A DNA stretch of 29,061 nucleotides from Branchiostoma floridae (GCF_000003815.2 NC_049992.1:16190019-16219079), one strand, 5' to 3'; numbered from the stretch's first letter, positions 20,401-28,938 are shown. The notes: generated from the sequence alone by a model not told the origin. Numbers and translations: made by a program.

Positions 20401-23400
20401 CAATTAGACAGTAAGTTAACAGAAAAACTCCAGTAAAAGCAGTATTCACTTGCAAGCAGCTTCAAAGTTTGACATGTACCAATGTTATAACTTTTATCCT
20501 TTGAATCATAATAAGTCTTGCTTGTGGGCCGACAGATTGCCCCTACAGCTACAACTAGTGAGTGAGTGAGTGAGTGAGTGAGTGAGTGAGTGAGTGAGTG
20601 AGTGAGTGAGTGAGTGAGTGAGTGAGTGAGTGAGTGAGTGAGTGAGTGAGTGAGTGAGTGAGTGAGTGAGCGACTGAGCGAGCGAGCGAGCGAGCGTGGG
20701 AGTGAGTGAGTGTGTGAGTGAGTGAGTGAGTGAGTGAGTGAGTGAGAGTAATCATAAGCAAGTGAAGTCTCACTATGTATCTCAAGTTGCAAGAAGATGG
20801 ATCAATGTACTACTTTCTCCAAAACTCCTTTTTGAAATTTCTCAAAGGGGTTCCAAACATGAATCCAATGTGAATTCCTAAAGATAGTCTGATCAGGAAA
20901 ATCTTAAGATGACCTTTGCCTGTATGAATACCAGTTCTAATTAGGTGGGCAGTTAAGTGTTGCTCCAGGCAGAATGAACTATGCACTAGGAGTCAGGACC
21001 CAAAATTTAAACATAGACAGGGCAAGTTTTATTACAAACTCTTTTACAAATCTTCACACAAGCTCAACTTCTTTTTCCTTCTTCACGTGGAGGTAATAAT
21101 TCTAAAAATGATGGAATAATACCCCAACATAGTGTATATGATTTGTACGATGGGTCATTCTGAAAATAAGCTTTTAATCATCCATAATGGCTAAGGAATG
21201 GAAAGGAAAGGCAAGAAAGTGATCTCAATCCAGTTTTAAATTTAGCTCACTGAAGAGCTAGTCTTCCACTGGACGTGACCGGGAAAACAGAGTGACGCTA
21301 TGTACAGTATTTACAGGTTCATTGTACCAAGCACAAAGAACAGTCGACCATGGCTTAACGTCCCGTACTAATAAATGCAACCCTTTCCAGTAGTGTGCAT
21401 GTCAGGTGATTGAAACAGTTAGAATTGAATTCACGGCTTCTAGTTCCAGAGGCAGGACCGTTAACCACTGGACTCCGTGCACTGCTATGGCACCCATTAA
21501 ATGGCTAATAAAAAGCGGGGAGACATATAAACACCAAAGTCAAAGCCCAGTAAGATTGAATCTTGATTTGAGTCTTGGGATCGTAAAAAGTATTTGAAGT
21601 CCTGACAAAGACAGTAATAGGACCCCAGAATGTTTCCATAACCCTAAACTTCATTTTATCCTAACATAGCAGTTCCATTCACTAATGGAGTGGAAACCAT
21701 TTGGGTGTAAAATGTGGTGACAATTTGCAAAGCCTGAGCTGCTTGCCTAATTACAAGACAAATTTGAGGAGTCACTCCGGTGTACAGGATCCTGTTGTCA
21801 CAGTGACAGCATGGGTGGACATGACACTTCTAACAGTTGGTATCAAAATCTACAGACTATGTGCTACATGCATGTCAGAGGCTGTTAACGGAGCCCTTTG
21901 TAACTACTGAAACCATGCTACAAGCTTGGTCACTAATGATCTCTTTCTATTTTCAGATATCGTAAGTTCGAATTTAGAATTGTCCTATTGATCCAGATTG
22001 AACGTTTTCCCTTTAACTCATCTGCTATGATAAGTTGTAAGGCTTAGAAAGTAAAGAGAAATCTGATCATACAATAAAACAGACATTCACATATTCCAGA
22101 GAAAATTTAATCTTATAACAACTTACTATACAGCAGGAACTACCTAGAAGTAATGAATAACACTGAAAGTTTGCAGCATCACAAGCTATATGTATGTGCC
22201 ACCAAGAAATCAAGACCATATCACATCAAGGTCAAAAGATTAAAAAAACAGAAGTTCTACTTCAGTACGGAGGTCACATACCAAGAGGCCCAAAATTGAC
22301 CTTGACCTTTGTCTTTCCAACACCTTCCCACCTACCAAATATCATCATTATAATCCGTCGAAAGGTTCTTGAGTTATGCTGACTAAAAAAATCCGGAAAC
22401 ACAAACACACAGACAGACAGACACACAGATACACCTAAAACTGTATCTCCATTTTTCATTGAGATAGTGACATTTTACTGTAGCCTGGAGTACAGACTTG
22501 TCCGCTTCCGCTCTCAAAGGTTGCTATCCGCCAACAACTGTTGGCTAATTTTTCTGGCCCACTTTTCTCTTAAGAACTAAGTAAATATATTATCTATCTC
22601 AGAGATGTCTCTCTTCTTTCGTACACAAACATTAACAGCCATGAGCTGTCCAGTTGTCTATTTTAGAGGTCATCAACCTGCCATAAATCAGCACAACTCA
22701 AACCTACCCACCCTGGAGATTTGGCACAGGCTCTGACTACCTGCCATGTAAGGAAGTTGGACTCCCCCACAAGCAATTTCACACATGTTAAACAACATAA
22801 CCCTGATACCAGGCCAGAGTACTAAGTTCCTCACATGGGGCAAAAGTTCAGTCTCCTGCTAAATACATGTAGCTGCTAGTAGGACAGTCTGAATTTCCCA
22901 AAGGGGTGTTCTAACAACTGGACTTTAAGGGAACCAACTGATCATGATTGGGGGTCGGGGGCTTAATCCCTTTTTCCTGGCATCAAAAGCTATCTGCCAT
23001 TAAAAAATCAAGACCCACAGAATGTCCAAAAGATGAAAAAAGACAAAAGGTCAAAGTGACACACGATTTTAAAAACTGGAAGTTCTACTGCAGTACCTAG
23101 GAAACCAACAGCTTTCGATGATCTACCCACATACAAAGTGCAATCATGAAACATTCAGAGGTTCTTCAAGTTATGCTGACCACAACAAATATGCAGAAAT
23201 AGAAAGTATAACAAGAGGAAGAAAAGTATTAGAAATGAAAGAAATAAAAGAAAAATTCCATGAAATATTTGTACATGATTGCGCCAGCACTGTCAAAGTA
23301 AAAACCAAACTTTTCTTTACATGTAGGTTGGTAGCACCCTTGCCGAGTAACAAGCAAGTGTTTTTCGACTGGCAGTTCATAGAGACACCTGTCTTTCCAG

Positions 23401-26400
23401 TACAGCATGCGACTACAGTACAGTACTGTATGCATTTAAGTTTATAGGATGGTGCTAACGCTACCTCAAAACCACCGCAAACACTCCAATTTACTGCTGT
23501 GAATTCAAATCCCTGCAAACTTAAATGCATTTACAGTATCACTTTCTTTTACAGCCACAGCTAGGGAAAATACAAGTAGTGCTTTATCTTATGGAGTGCC
23601 CGTTCCCATAATCTCCACACAACTTACCTGCGAGGGAAAGGGGTAATCTCTCCCATTTTCTCATGCCTTTGGGAGGAGACTGATAATAAAGCGAGGCGAA
23701 TGACATTTTCTGCCTCTGGCTTTACAGAGTTTGCAATGCAAAGATCATTTTCAGCCACACTGCACATTCATGACCCATGTAGTTATTGTAATGTTTACAC
23801 TGGTGGGGGCAGTGAAAAAGATTTTCATCCAGTTATAGATGTTTTGATCAAAATTCCAACATTGCATCCATCCATTACCTTTCATTTTCTGTGTGCTGTG
23901 GTGAAGGTTAAGGTCGTGTGTGTATCTGTACAGTAAGCCCGCAGCAAAACTTACTTCACCAAGTAGTTGTTGTTTGTCCAGATCAGGGTTGTAGCCAGCC
24001 TGAAATCATTTTCAGTCCCCTTGATTTTGAATGGGAATCCTATTGAGCACTGAAGGCATGGTGTGACGTTGAGTGTCATTTCTAGGGGGTCTGGGTCCCA
24101 GAAAATTTTAAAATCAAGACCCTCTGAAACACTATTTCCTGCATTTTGAGGTGCAAATTTTGCTTGTAGACTAAGCTGTTCAATGGCATCTGTTTTGGTG
24201 AAGAAGAACACATGGGTTTCAGTTTTTTTTAATATCTTTACATATTAATTTTTGTCTGTCCCAGGGGACGGAATGGGGAAACCTTTTTTTCAGTCCCCAG
24301 CTGCAAAATTCCTCTTAAGGACTGAAGGACAGGTGCTGGCTACAACCCTGGTCCAGATAATTCACATGTCAACATACAAAATATCACAAAACTGCTCACA
24401 TTTGATAATTCAATTAGTATGTCAAAAAACTTTGTAAAAGTTGTTCGTGGAAAAAAAACACTCACCTGTGAGACTTGCATCTGTGACAACTGCGTCTTGC
24501 TAAGGTATTGTCGTACTTTCTTGGCGTGGTTCTTGCCATTGTAGTGTGACCGTGCTTGTGGAGGGGAGTTTAGGCTCACGTTGCACACTTTACAGTAGAG
24601 CGGCTGGAGCATGCTAGGAGGGATACCATCATTTGGATCATCCTCTGCTTTCCTTTTCACCCCCTGTTGGGCTCCTGAATGGAACAGGCCATAAAAATAA
24701 TTATTAGATCATGCATGCCACTTTGTCTGGTGGAGACTACTGTCATCAAGGTTTATATCTGCTTTGCTCTTTCAGGCAAATTATATTTCTGTAATAGACA
24801 CTTTCAAAAAGCCTGAAGCTTATATAGCTGTCAGCATACCACACTACTGTAAACATATAGAATACAACACTGGGTATTCCATATTGCCCAAGGTAGCCCC
24901 GCAGGAGGGATGGCGATACGGAATACCCAGTGTCAAAAAGACTCATACTTTATTTATATATAAAATCAAGTTTATCAAAAAGAATGGGCAAAAGATGGGA
25001 CATTAATGCACATCACGTGAATAACTTGACTCGTCAATTCAAACAAAAGAGCAGACACTCTGCCAGTTTGATTCAAGAACAGTTGTCCAACTTTTCGACA
25101 GCGGCACACGCAAGTAAGTTTGAATCCTTGGAATCAACTAGCCCTGGGGCGTACCATTAAATATGGACCGGTCAGAACACCAATATTGAACATAAATACA
25201 GCACGGGTATGATATAATGACTAATATAAAAGTCTATTAACGGCTACCCAAAGTACTTAGCTTCCGCAATCCACAGAGTTCCTTGTTCCCATAGCCAACT
25301 TCAACAAGAGTCATTGCTACAGCTAAAATTAGCAAGGAAATTGAACCCTCAGTTTCACTAGTATCAGTGTCTAGAGCAACCTCAATCTAAAACTGTCAGT
25401 TTGCAAGTCCTCCTGGTAGTTTACTTTCCATCTAGAATAGAAAGATACACAGGAAATGTTGTGATCTTCAGGTCATGCTCACTTCCGACCTCGGAGTCTG
25501 AACCATCTAGAGGCAAAGTATCACATCCTTCAACTGGAAGGTTGTCAAAATTCTGGCAAGTATACTCACCCTAAAGTTCAGGGCAGGAGAAATGAAATTG
25601 TTTGGATGACATATCTAAAAGTAAAATTTAATTTGCAAATCATGCACATAGGCTAATTGCAAGTATATAACAATTATGATAATGTACAAGTATTCAAATA
25701 CATGTGAGACAGACAATAAAGACTAAACTACATTACCTATCAGTAATATCAAGACTTTTCCTTTTGCATACAACAGTAACATTGACGTCTGACGTCTGTT
25801 TGTTGCAGTGGTGCCACAAAGGACATAGATAAAAGATGCACTTAAAGCTGTTAACTGACCCAATCAATGGTTACTGACAGAAATTGCCCTCTGGGGAACT
25901 CACTATAGTGGCTGAGGGGAAAAAGTTAAGTACTTTTTATCTTATGGATCAAAGCTTTTAACATTTCATACGGGCCCATCTGATATATCTTTGCAACAAA
26001 AATTTTGTTGAATATCAATACCTTCTATGCTATCTGATCAGATGTTTACCAGAAGGTCCTCAGGAGACTGTTTATATGGCATGATTGAAATGGGAAGCAT
26101 AAAATATGTTAAGGCCACACCAATTTAATTTCTTGGTTCTCGGATTTTTTCAGAAAACTATTGGGGCGGGCGGGCGGGCAGTCGAAAAAAAAAATTGCAA
26201 AAAAGTCTGTGGTAAACTTATTTCACACAAAAAATCAAGGTAAAGTAGTCAAATTTTCAGTTTTTCATGGCATGATTTATCCAATGAATCTCTTCCTTTG
26301 GTTTTATACCACTGTTCTGATCATGTGGCTGCAAATAATCGCTCTGACTGGTTTATCAGCAATATGTGATAAATACATTTTTTAAAGGTCTGCAATAGCA

Positions 26401-28938
26401 AAACCTATATTTTTCCTGGGACTAAATCTTTTTTTTTTCTTTGCAAATCGGAAAAAAATGGGTCGGGAAATTCGAGAACCAACAAATTAAATTGGTGTGG
26501 CCTAACTCAGAGAAATGTGTCATACATTGTGTATTTATATGATTGTACAAAGTAACGTATCAGGGGATGCAAGAAATCTAGTAACAATTATTGTATTCAA
26601 GACAAAAGAATGACTGATTCAAAATTTCTGAACCAATGACTGTTCATATGGACTCACTGGAGAGATTAATGACATTTTTGCTTGTTCCAACCCTTGCAGT
26701 GCCTAATAGCACATAGGGCGGCAAGGTTCCTTGCTGATTCATGCAGTAGCTTCCCCTTAACTTGCTCAAGGCACAAGAACACAGGACCCCAATTTTATGC
26801 CCTTCCAAAACACAGGTGCAGCCCCAAACTAGACTGAACTGGGGTCTCCCCATTACCTACTAATTGGAACTAGGTGCTCATGATCTGTGAGGCTGCTAAA
26901 CAACAAAGACAAACCTGTAGGGTGACATTTTACCTGAAGGAAATGTTACAACAGCCCTATGCAATAAGATACCTTCAGCTTGTTATCTCCTAGAAGATGT
27001 TGAATTGGAAAATCCTAATGCTTTCTATGTCAATGAAGTTTCATAACTGTATGGATTCTCCAAAGAGTCAGATATTTCCAGACATAACATCCATTATCCT
27101 TCATCCGTGACTGAGAATGAGTCTGATTAAGTTTTGATTCACTTCAAATCACCCAGATGGAGACCTGGCATACCTCCCTCTTGCATCAGCCACACGGTGA
27201 TTAACATTACTTACCCAGACAGAAAACCTGGTGCATTCCCATCTTGTATTCAGATAAAACTTTATTAAAAGAAAGCCAAGGGCATGTCTGAGACAGTTCT
27301 CTCTCCTACATCTTCTTCATTTGACATGATAAGACCCTTGAACCAATTATTCCTGCCAAACTGCAAGCTAAGCAGTTCCTGTCTAAGGTCAGGTGGTAGA
27401 GGTGCTGTCAGATACAATACCCACCAACATCTGCTTTTCACCACATTAGACTGTTCGAACTGATTCAATCTATTAGCAGTATTGGCTATCTGTGCAGCGT
27501 ACTGCACTCATTTCATCACCTCACTGTGGTTCAGTTATCAGCCCTGCCTTTGACAGATGGCTATGGATAGTGTATTTGACTTGGTAAGGAGGCCTGCATG
27601 TGGAAAAACCTTAGTCTCTTTCTGTACAAGAACGGAACGTGCATAAAGGCGGTCAATACTTGGCTTCCTATTTCACTCTGACTCACAAGGTTGCTGCAAG
27701 GTAGACCAGGTATCATCTGATTACTATCAGGCCTGCCCTGAAAAGGGCATACAAATTACAATCATGTACAAATATATGTATCACGGCAGGCCCAGTTGTC
27801 TCAAGCTTTCGATTTTTTCCCAACCCACTTGTTCTTTGGTAGCCCGTGTTGTTGACATTTGTTGTTCGTCGTTGACACTTACATGAGTTGTATATCTAAT
27901 GTTCTGATTTTTTTAAGAGACTTACATGAGTTTTATATCTAATGTTCTGATTTTTTAATGTAGAGTCTATAGTGTGAAATTGTTGTCCCAACAAGCAAAC
28001 AAACTTCCATGCCAGGAGGGAGGGAAGGGTCCTAGAGACAGTCTTGCATCTTATAAGTTGTATACAGTGAGTCCTCGGGACTAAATCGCTATCTAAGCTC
28101 ACATATAGCCCTTTATCCCCCTAACCTTGATGTTTGTTTTATAAGGTAATTATTAGTAACTTGATAATGAAACAAATAAAAGATCTAAGATTGCAAGAAA
28201 ATATTTTGTGTAATATTCCCTCGAATGTATATGTACTACATGTATATAGAAAAAAACATTCTACAGACAAGCCATAAGGTTTGCCATTTAGATAGATTGG
28301 TCAACATCACAACTTCCACTACTCCTGTAGCTGTCCGTCAGTTCATACATGTAGCTGCTGCATGTGTTATCCAAAATAGTATCTGAATTCCAGTGCGCCT
28401 GCAGCCCAAATAACAATTTTACAGAAAACATCACCCATGGAAAGTTCCTACACTGTACTTTGTGAGGAATAATCCTGCACCCGACTGATACAAGCGGCCT
28501 ATATTGATAACATGCCATAGACAAGATAAGCAACATGCACAAAATCAATTCTTCTAGAGACCATTGATTTGATCAATACCTTATCTGCACCAAACATCTG
28601 CCACTGGTTCCACTGACAGGCTACTATCTACTAGTACACGTCTATTGACTTTAAGTACAATGTATTTCTGCGACATGAGCACTTTATCTTTTTGGGTTAA
28701 AATTCAGTACATTTTCCCATAAATTCTGCTATTTAGCCAAAGTCTTACCCAGCAGGAAGATGTGACATTAGCCAACATGTACCTCTTGCTGCTAAAATCC
28801 AGGCATTTAGGAATTGATAGAATTAAACCACCTGTCCTGAAACTAGGCAAGTTACGACCACTTACTTGTGGTAGAATTCATCATTTCGATAGCTTCTCTG
28901 GAAAGCCTTGCTCTCTGTGCTGTTCCCTGTGCTTTCAG
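14177..28938 (-). CDS. ZNF385-like four-zinc-finger protein gene
   Basis: Proposed exons in transcript order: 28938-28866 (tentative), 25533-25483 (tentative), 24674-24466, 18397-18344, 17126-16933, 15664-15507 and 14442-14177. Junction phases 1, 1, 0, 0, 2, 1 agree throughout. Four fingers of the form C-x2-C-x12-H-x5-H sit on separate exons: [30 protein letters not shown] and [10 protein letters not shown]. This spacing, the NS after the second Cys and the Lys-rich exit ([11 protein letters not shown]) are hallmarks of the ZNF385 family within the U1-like/matrin-type fingers, which bind dsRNA or nucleic acid in the nucleus. Vertebrate ZNF385B/D also have four fingers in this order. Linkers are acidic ([20 protein letters not shown]) or Pro-rich. 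The protein would be ~320 residues plus any N-terminus outside the window, and it lacks the long C-terminal tail of some vertebrate members. Confidence 0.85.
14515..14790. repeat. Exact 42-bp inverted repeat around an N gap (fold-back element)
   Basis: Arms 14515-14556 and 14749-14790 are exact reverse complements over 42 bp (outer end AGATGATGGTTCAAACTC). A looser match continues to CAGACG next to the Ns. The 161 Ns at 14570-14730 hide the centre. Perfect arms imply a young fold-back transposon, or an assembly join made through a hairpin. No convincing target duplication is visible. It lies about 70 bp upstream, in transcript sense, of the last zinc-finger exon. Confidence 0.75.
14570..14730. 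other. Assembly gap (161 N)
   Basis: An unresolved run of N lies inside an inverted repeat. Frames read across it are meaningless. Confidence 0.99.
14959..15032. repeat. Fold-back repeat with 31-bp arms
   Basis: Arms 14959-14989 and 15002-15032 are inverted copies with about three mismatches. The shared core is CAGATGTTTTGGACAGCATC, with a 12-nt loop. Weaker symmetry (ACAACT on both outer sides) suggests a larger fold-back element of about 130 bp. No target duplication was confirmed. Confidence 0.75.
15213..15475 (-). mobile_element. tRNA-derived SINE (family B), copy 1
   Basis: Read on the - strand, TAGTCCAGTGGTTAATGG is an A box and GAGTTTGATTTCGG a B box, followed by a body shared with 21191-21497. 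The tail ends in ACTGGATTGAGATCACTTTC and then CTTTC repeats. Body words shared with copy 2 include TTTAGCTCACTGAA, GTCTTCCACTGG and TGTACAGTA (+ strand). The head end abuts the intron just downstream of finger exon 3. Confidence 0.75.
15507..15664 (-). CDS. ZNF385-like gene, finger 3 exon
   Basis: The exon runs from CCTTTGTAG to ACACAA|GTAAGT on the - strand. It has 158 bases: one base completes an Arg codon, 52 codons follow, one base is left over (phase 1). It encodes [20 protein letters not shown], then H-x5-H (SHLSSMKH), then QRKATLDKQ and a short basic linker. Gln-Leu-Glu before the first His matches the third finger of vertebrate ZNF385B/D. Confidence 0.85.
15665..16017. other. Intron between finger exons 2 and 3, proximal part
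   Basis: AT-rich intron with no exon or recognised element. Confidence 0.4.
16018..16280. repeat. Degenerate tandem repeat (AAGTCCATCAAAAAATAG type)
   Basis: Seven or eight diverged units of roughly 30-40 bp, each with a core like TTTTAAGTCCATCAAAAAATAG (written here with its usual variation: GTCCATCAA is the constant part), occur in direct orientation. Later units decay (CTCCATTCAG, GCCCATTGA). It lies in the intron between fingers 2 and 3. Confidence 0.7.
16281..16932. other. Intron, non-coding; possible conserved element
   Basis: No exon was recognised. The stretch 16350-16660 is less AT-rich and free of repeat words, with ordered homeobox-like and GATA-like words (CCATTACC, TAATGGTACGTGAC, TTATCTC). 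It could be regulatory, but this rests on composition alone. Confidence 0.25.
16933..17126 (-). CDS. ZNF385-like gene, finger 2 exon
   Basis: The exon follows GTGTTAACCCAG and ends at GCTACAAG|GTACAT on the - strand. It has 194 bases, start phase 0, end phase 2. It opens with an acidic Ala/Glu linker ([15 protein letters not shown]), then [11 protein letters not shown]...H-x5-H (SHYQGKPH) and [14 protein letters not shown]. The exit AK+LKAL is the signature after finger 2 in ZNF385 proteins. Confidence 0.88.
17172..17366. mobile_element. TA-flanked fold-back MITE, 195 bp
   Basis: The left end reads GTTCACCTTTATCCACAGGG and the right end, read inward, GTTCGCCTTTGTATGTGGGG. Both continue GTAACCTAT.TCCGTTG and stay similar to near the centre (AGTGGTTTCA / GGTGGTTTCA). 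TA flanks both sides (17170-17171, 17367-17368), consistent with a Tc1/mariner-type MITE. It sits 44 bp upstream, in transcript sense, of the finger 2 exon. Confidence 0.8.
17369..18343. other. Intron, no feature recognised
   Basis: Strongly AT-rich intron of the zinc-finger gene. Open frames here are short and lack splice-compatible coding character. Confidence 0.4.
18344..18397 (-). CDS. ZNF385-like gene, small acidic linker exon
   Basis: A 54-base exon bounded by CCGTGTCTACAG and CCTGAGAAG|GTAGCA on the - strand, phase 0 at both ends. It encodes [18 protein letters not shown]. It fits between finger exons 1 and 2, whose facing ends are both phase 0, so it could be included or skipped without changing the frame. 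The evidence is splice sites, phase and composition only. Confidence 0.6.
18398..20555. other. Large intron part between linker exon and finger 1
   Basis: No exon was recognised. Two stretches, 18780-19130 and 19800-20115, are less simple in sequence and lack repeat words; they are candidates for conserved non-coding DNA. The rest is AT-rich. Confidence 0.35.
20556..20748. repeat. AGTG tetranucleotide microsatellite
   Basis: About 190 bp of AGTG repeats, interrupted once by GACTGAGCGAGCGAGCGAGC and a few single changes. Long frames encoding Ser/His/Leu/Thr repeats on the - strand are artefacts of this tract. Confidence 0.97.
20749..21190. other. Intron, no feature recognised
   Basis: No exon or clear element. 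A short purine-rich GGAAAGG stretch at the right leads into the SINE tail. Confidence 0.4.
21191..21497 (-). mobile_element. tRNA-derived SINE (family B), copy 2
   Basis: On the - strand the head reads GAGTCCAGTGGTTAACGG (A box) and GAATTCAATTC (B box region). The body matches the copy at 15213-15475 and ends in TTTCTTGCCTTTCCTTTCC. It is slightly longer, with an insertion in the middle. Both copies lie antisense to the + strand and parallel to the zinc-finger gene. Confidence 0.75.
21498..22190. other. Intron, no feature recognised
   Basis: No exon, tRNA or clear mobile element was found in this AT-rich intron stretch. Confidence 0.4.
22191..22440 (+). repeat. Dispersed repeat R2, copy 1, with CA/GACA tail
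   Basis: This copy shares ordered words with 22995-23200: AAATCAAGACC, AAAAGAT.AAAAAA, GAAGTTCTACT.CAGTAC, and AGGTTCTT.AGTTATGCTGAC. Its right end runs into an ACACAAACACACAGACAGAC simple tail, as seen at ends of some retroposed repeats. No open frame or inverted ends. Class not determined. Confidence 0.65.
22441..22994. other. Intron between R2 copies
   Basis: No exon or recognised element. Confidence 0.35.
22995..23200 (+). repeat. Dispersed repeat R2, copy 2
   Basis: A diverged second copy of the repeat at 22191-22440 in the same orientation. It lacks the CA/GACA tail and has extra sequence in the middle. The two are about 800 bp apart, so either a local duplication or two insertions is possible. 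Confidence 0.6.
23426..23536. mobile_element. Short TA-flanked MITE, 111 bp
   Basis: The left end CTGTATGCATTTAAGTTT and right end read inward CTGTAAATGCATTTAAGTTT are inverted repeats, flanked by TA (23424-23425, 23537-23538). The inside contains TGCGGTGGTTTTGAGGTAGC on the - strand. I recall similar TACTGTAAATGCATTTAAG ends as common in amphioxus non-coding DNA. No coding capacity. Confidence 0.65.
23537..23975. other. Intron, possible conserved non-coding stretch
   Basis: No exon was recognised. 23570-23900 includes TTTGCAATGCAAAGATCATT, with an octamer-like ATGCAAAG, and lacks repeat words. A regulatory role is only a guess. Confidence 0.25.
23984..24350. mobile_element. hAT-like MITE, copy 2, perfect 8-bp target duplication
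   Basis: The ends are CAGGGTTGTAGCCAGC and, read inward from the right, CAGGGTTGTAGCCAGC: identical over 16 bp. Flanks are GTCCAGAT (23976-23983) and GTCCAGAT (24351-24358), a perfect 8-bp duplication, as made by hAT transposases. It is 367 bp with no transposase. It shares end sequence and internal words with the 4050-4325 element. It lies 116 bp downstream, in transcript sense, of the finger 1 exon. Confidence 0.92.
24466..24674 (-). CDS. ZNF385-like gene, finger 1 exon
   Basis: The exon follows CCTGTTCCATTCAG and ends at TCACAG|GTGAGT on the - strand. It has 209 bases: two bases complete a split codon, then 69 codons, ending phase 0. It encodes a basic start ([12 protein letters not shown]), then [20 protein letters not shown]-x5-H closing with GKNH, and [20 protein letters not shown]. 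The finger and its AKKVRQ exit are the clearest ZNF385 signature in the window. An internal GTG is not a start; the exon continues upstream to its acceptor. Confidence 0.9.
24675..25482. other. Intron, containing a short perfect-style hairpin
   Basis: No exon was recognised. Arms 24867-24888 and 24912-24933 (core ACACTGGGTATTCC) are inverted over 22 bp with two mismatches around a 23-nt loop, forming a small fold-back. The rest is AT-rich. Confidence 0.5.
24867..24933. repeat. Fold-back repeat with 22-bp arms
   Basis: The arms are ACACTGGGTATTCC.TAT.GCC and its inverse; the loop is AAGGTAGCCCCGCAGGAGGG-like and GC-rich. No clear target duplication. It may be a minimal MITE or a solo hairpin. 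Confidence 0.7.
25483..25533 (-). CDS. Tentative ZNF385-like linker exon
   Basis: A 51-base candidate bounded by GACAACCTTCCAG and GTCGGAA|GTGAGC on the - strand, phase 1 at both ends. It encodes [16 protein letters not shown]. Its terminal A plus GA of the finger 1 exon makes an Arg codon, and its first two bases complete the codon left by the candidate exon at 28866. The open frame extends further 5' (to about 25570, after an in-frame TAG), so an upstream acceptor could be used instead. Evidence is splice sites, phase and acidic linker composition. Confidence 0.45.
25534..26112. other. Intron, no feature recognised
   Basis: No further exon was confirmed. TTTCTCCTGCCCTGAACTTTAG on the - strand (around 25571-25592) is a strong acceptor-like tract that could give a longer version of the exon at 25483-25533. 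Confidence 0.35.
26113..26502. mobile_element. MITE with ~30-bp inverted ends (GGCCACACC type)
   Basis: The ends read inward as GGCCACACCAATTTAATTTC and GGCCACACCAATTTAATTTG, then TTGGTTCTCG on both sides, about 30 bp with one mismatch. Flanks are GTTAA on the left and TAAC on the right, which fits a degraded TTAA or a TA duplication; I cannot decide between them. 390 bp. The centre includes a GGGCGGGCGGGC tract. Non-coding. Confidence 0.8.
26503..27877. other. Non-coding stretch with a possible old SINE and a poly(A)-like motif
   Basis: No supported exon. On the - strand, 26880-26640 contains TTCTTGTGCCTTGAGCAAG, similar to a body motif of tRNA-derived SINEs, so an old SINE is possible. A frame at 27507-27265 (- strand) ends directly in TTTTAATAAAG, so its stop overlaps an AATAAA. 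I could not link it to any gene. Confidence 0.3.
27878..27961. repeat. Two-copy tandem duplication, 43-bp period
   Basis: CTTACATGAGTTGTATATCT and AATGTTCTGATTTTTT at 27878 recur at 27921 with one base change (GTTGTATA to GTTTTATA). A recent local duplication. Confidence 0.9.
28321..28665 (+). repeat. Dispersed repeat R1, copy 2
   Basis: Matches 5790-6175 in the same orientation over about 345 bp; see shared words there. This copy carries an extra segment (CCAGTGCGCCTGCAGCC) near 28391-28407 and lacks the internal CACCAAAGTCCCT duplication. Confidence 0.8.
28866..28938 (-). CDS. Tentative 5' exon of the ZNF385-like gene
   Basis: The 3' boundary ACCACAA|GTAAGTGG is a near-ideal donor, ending phase 1, as the next exons need. 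The frame before it encodes [20 protein letters not shown] and then NSTT, without stops back to about 28965. The acceptor is uncertain: CCTAAG (start 28938) or CTAAAG (start 28952). Alternatively this is the first coding exon, with translation from one of the two adjacent ATG codons shortly before the donor. No finger is present. Support is splice phase and helix-like composition only. Confidence 0.35.

Noticed and set aside
20400-20792. 130-aa and 76-aa frames of repeated Ser/His/Leu/Thr
   Set aside because: Products of the AGTG microsatellite.
23171-23530. 119-aa minus-strand frame
   Set aside because: Overlaps the short TA-flanked MITE and unrelated intron; composition (Cys/Thr-rich, no domain) is not convincing.
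27729-27792. Small transposon with GGCCTGCC / GGCAGGCC ends
   Set aside because: Only 8 bp of inverted match and no target duplication; too short to separate from chance.
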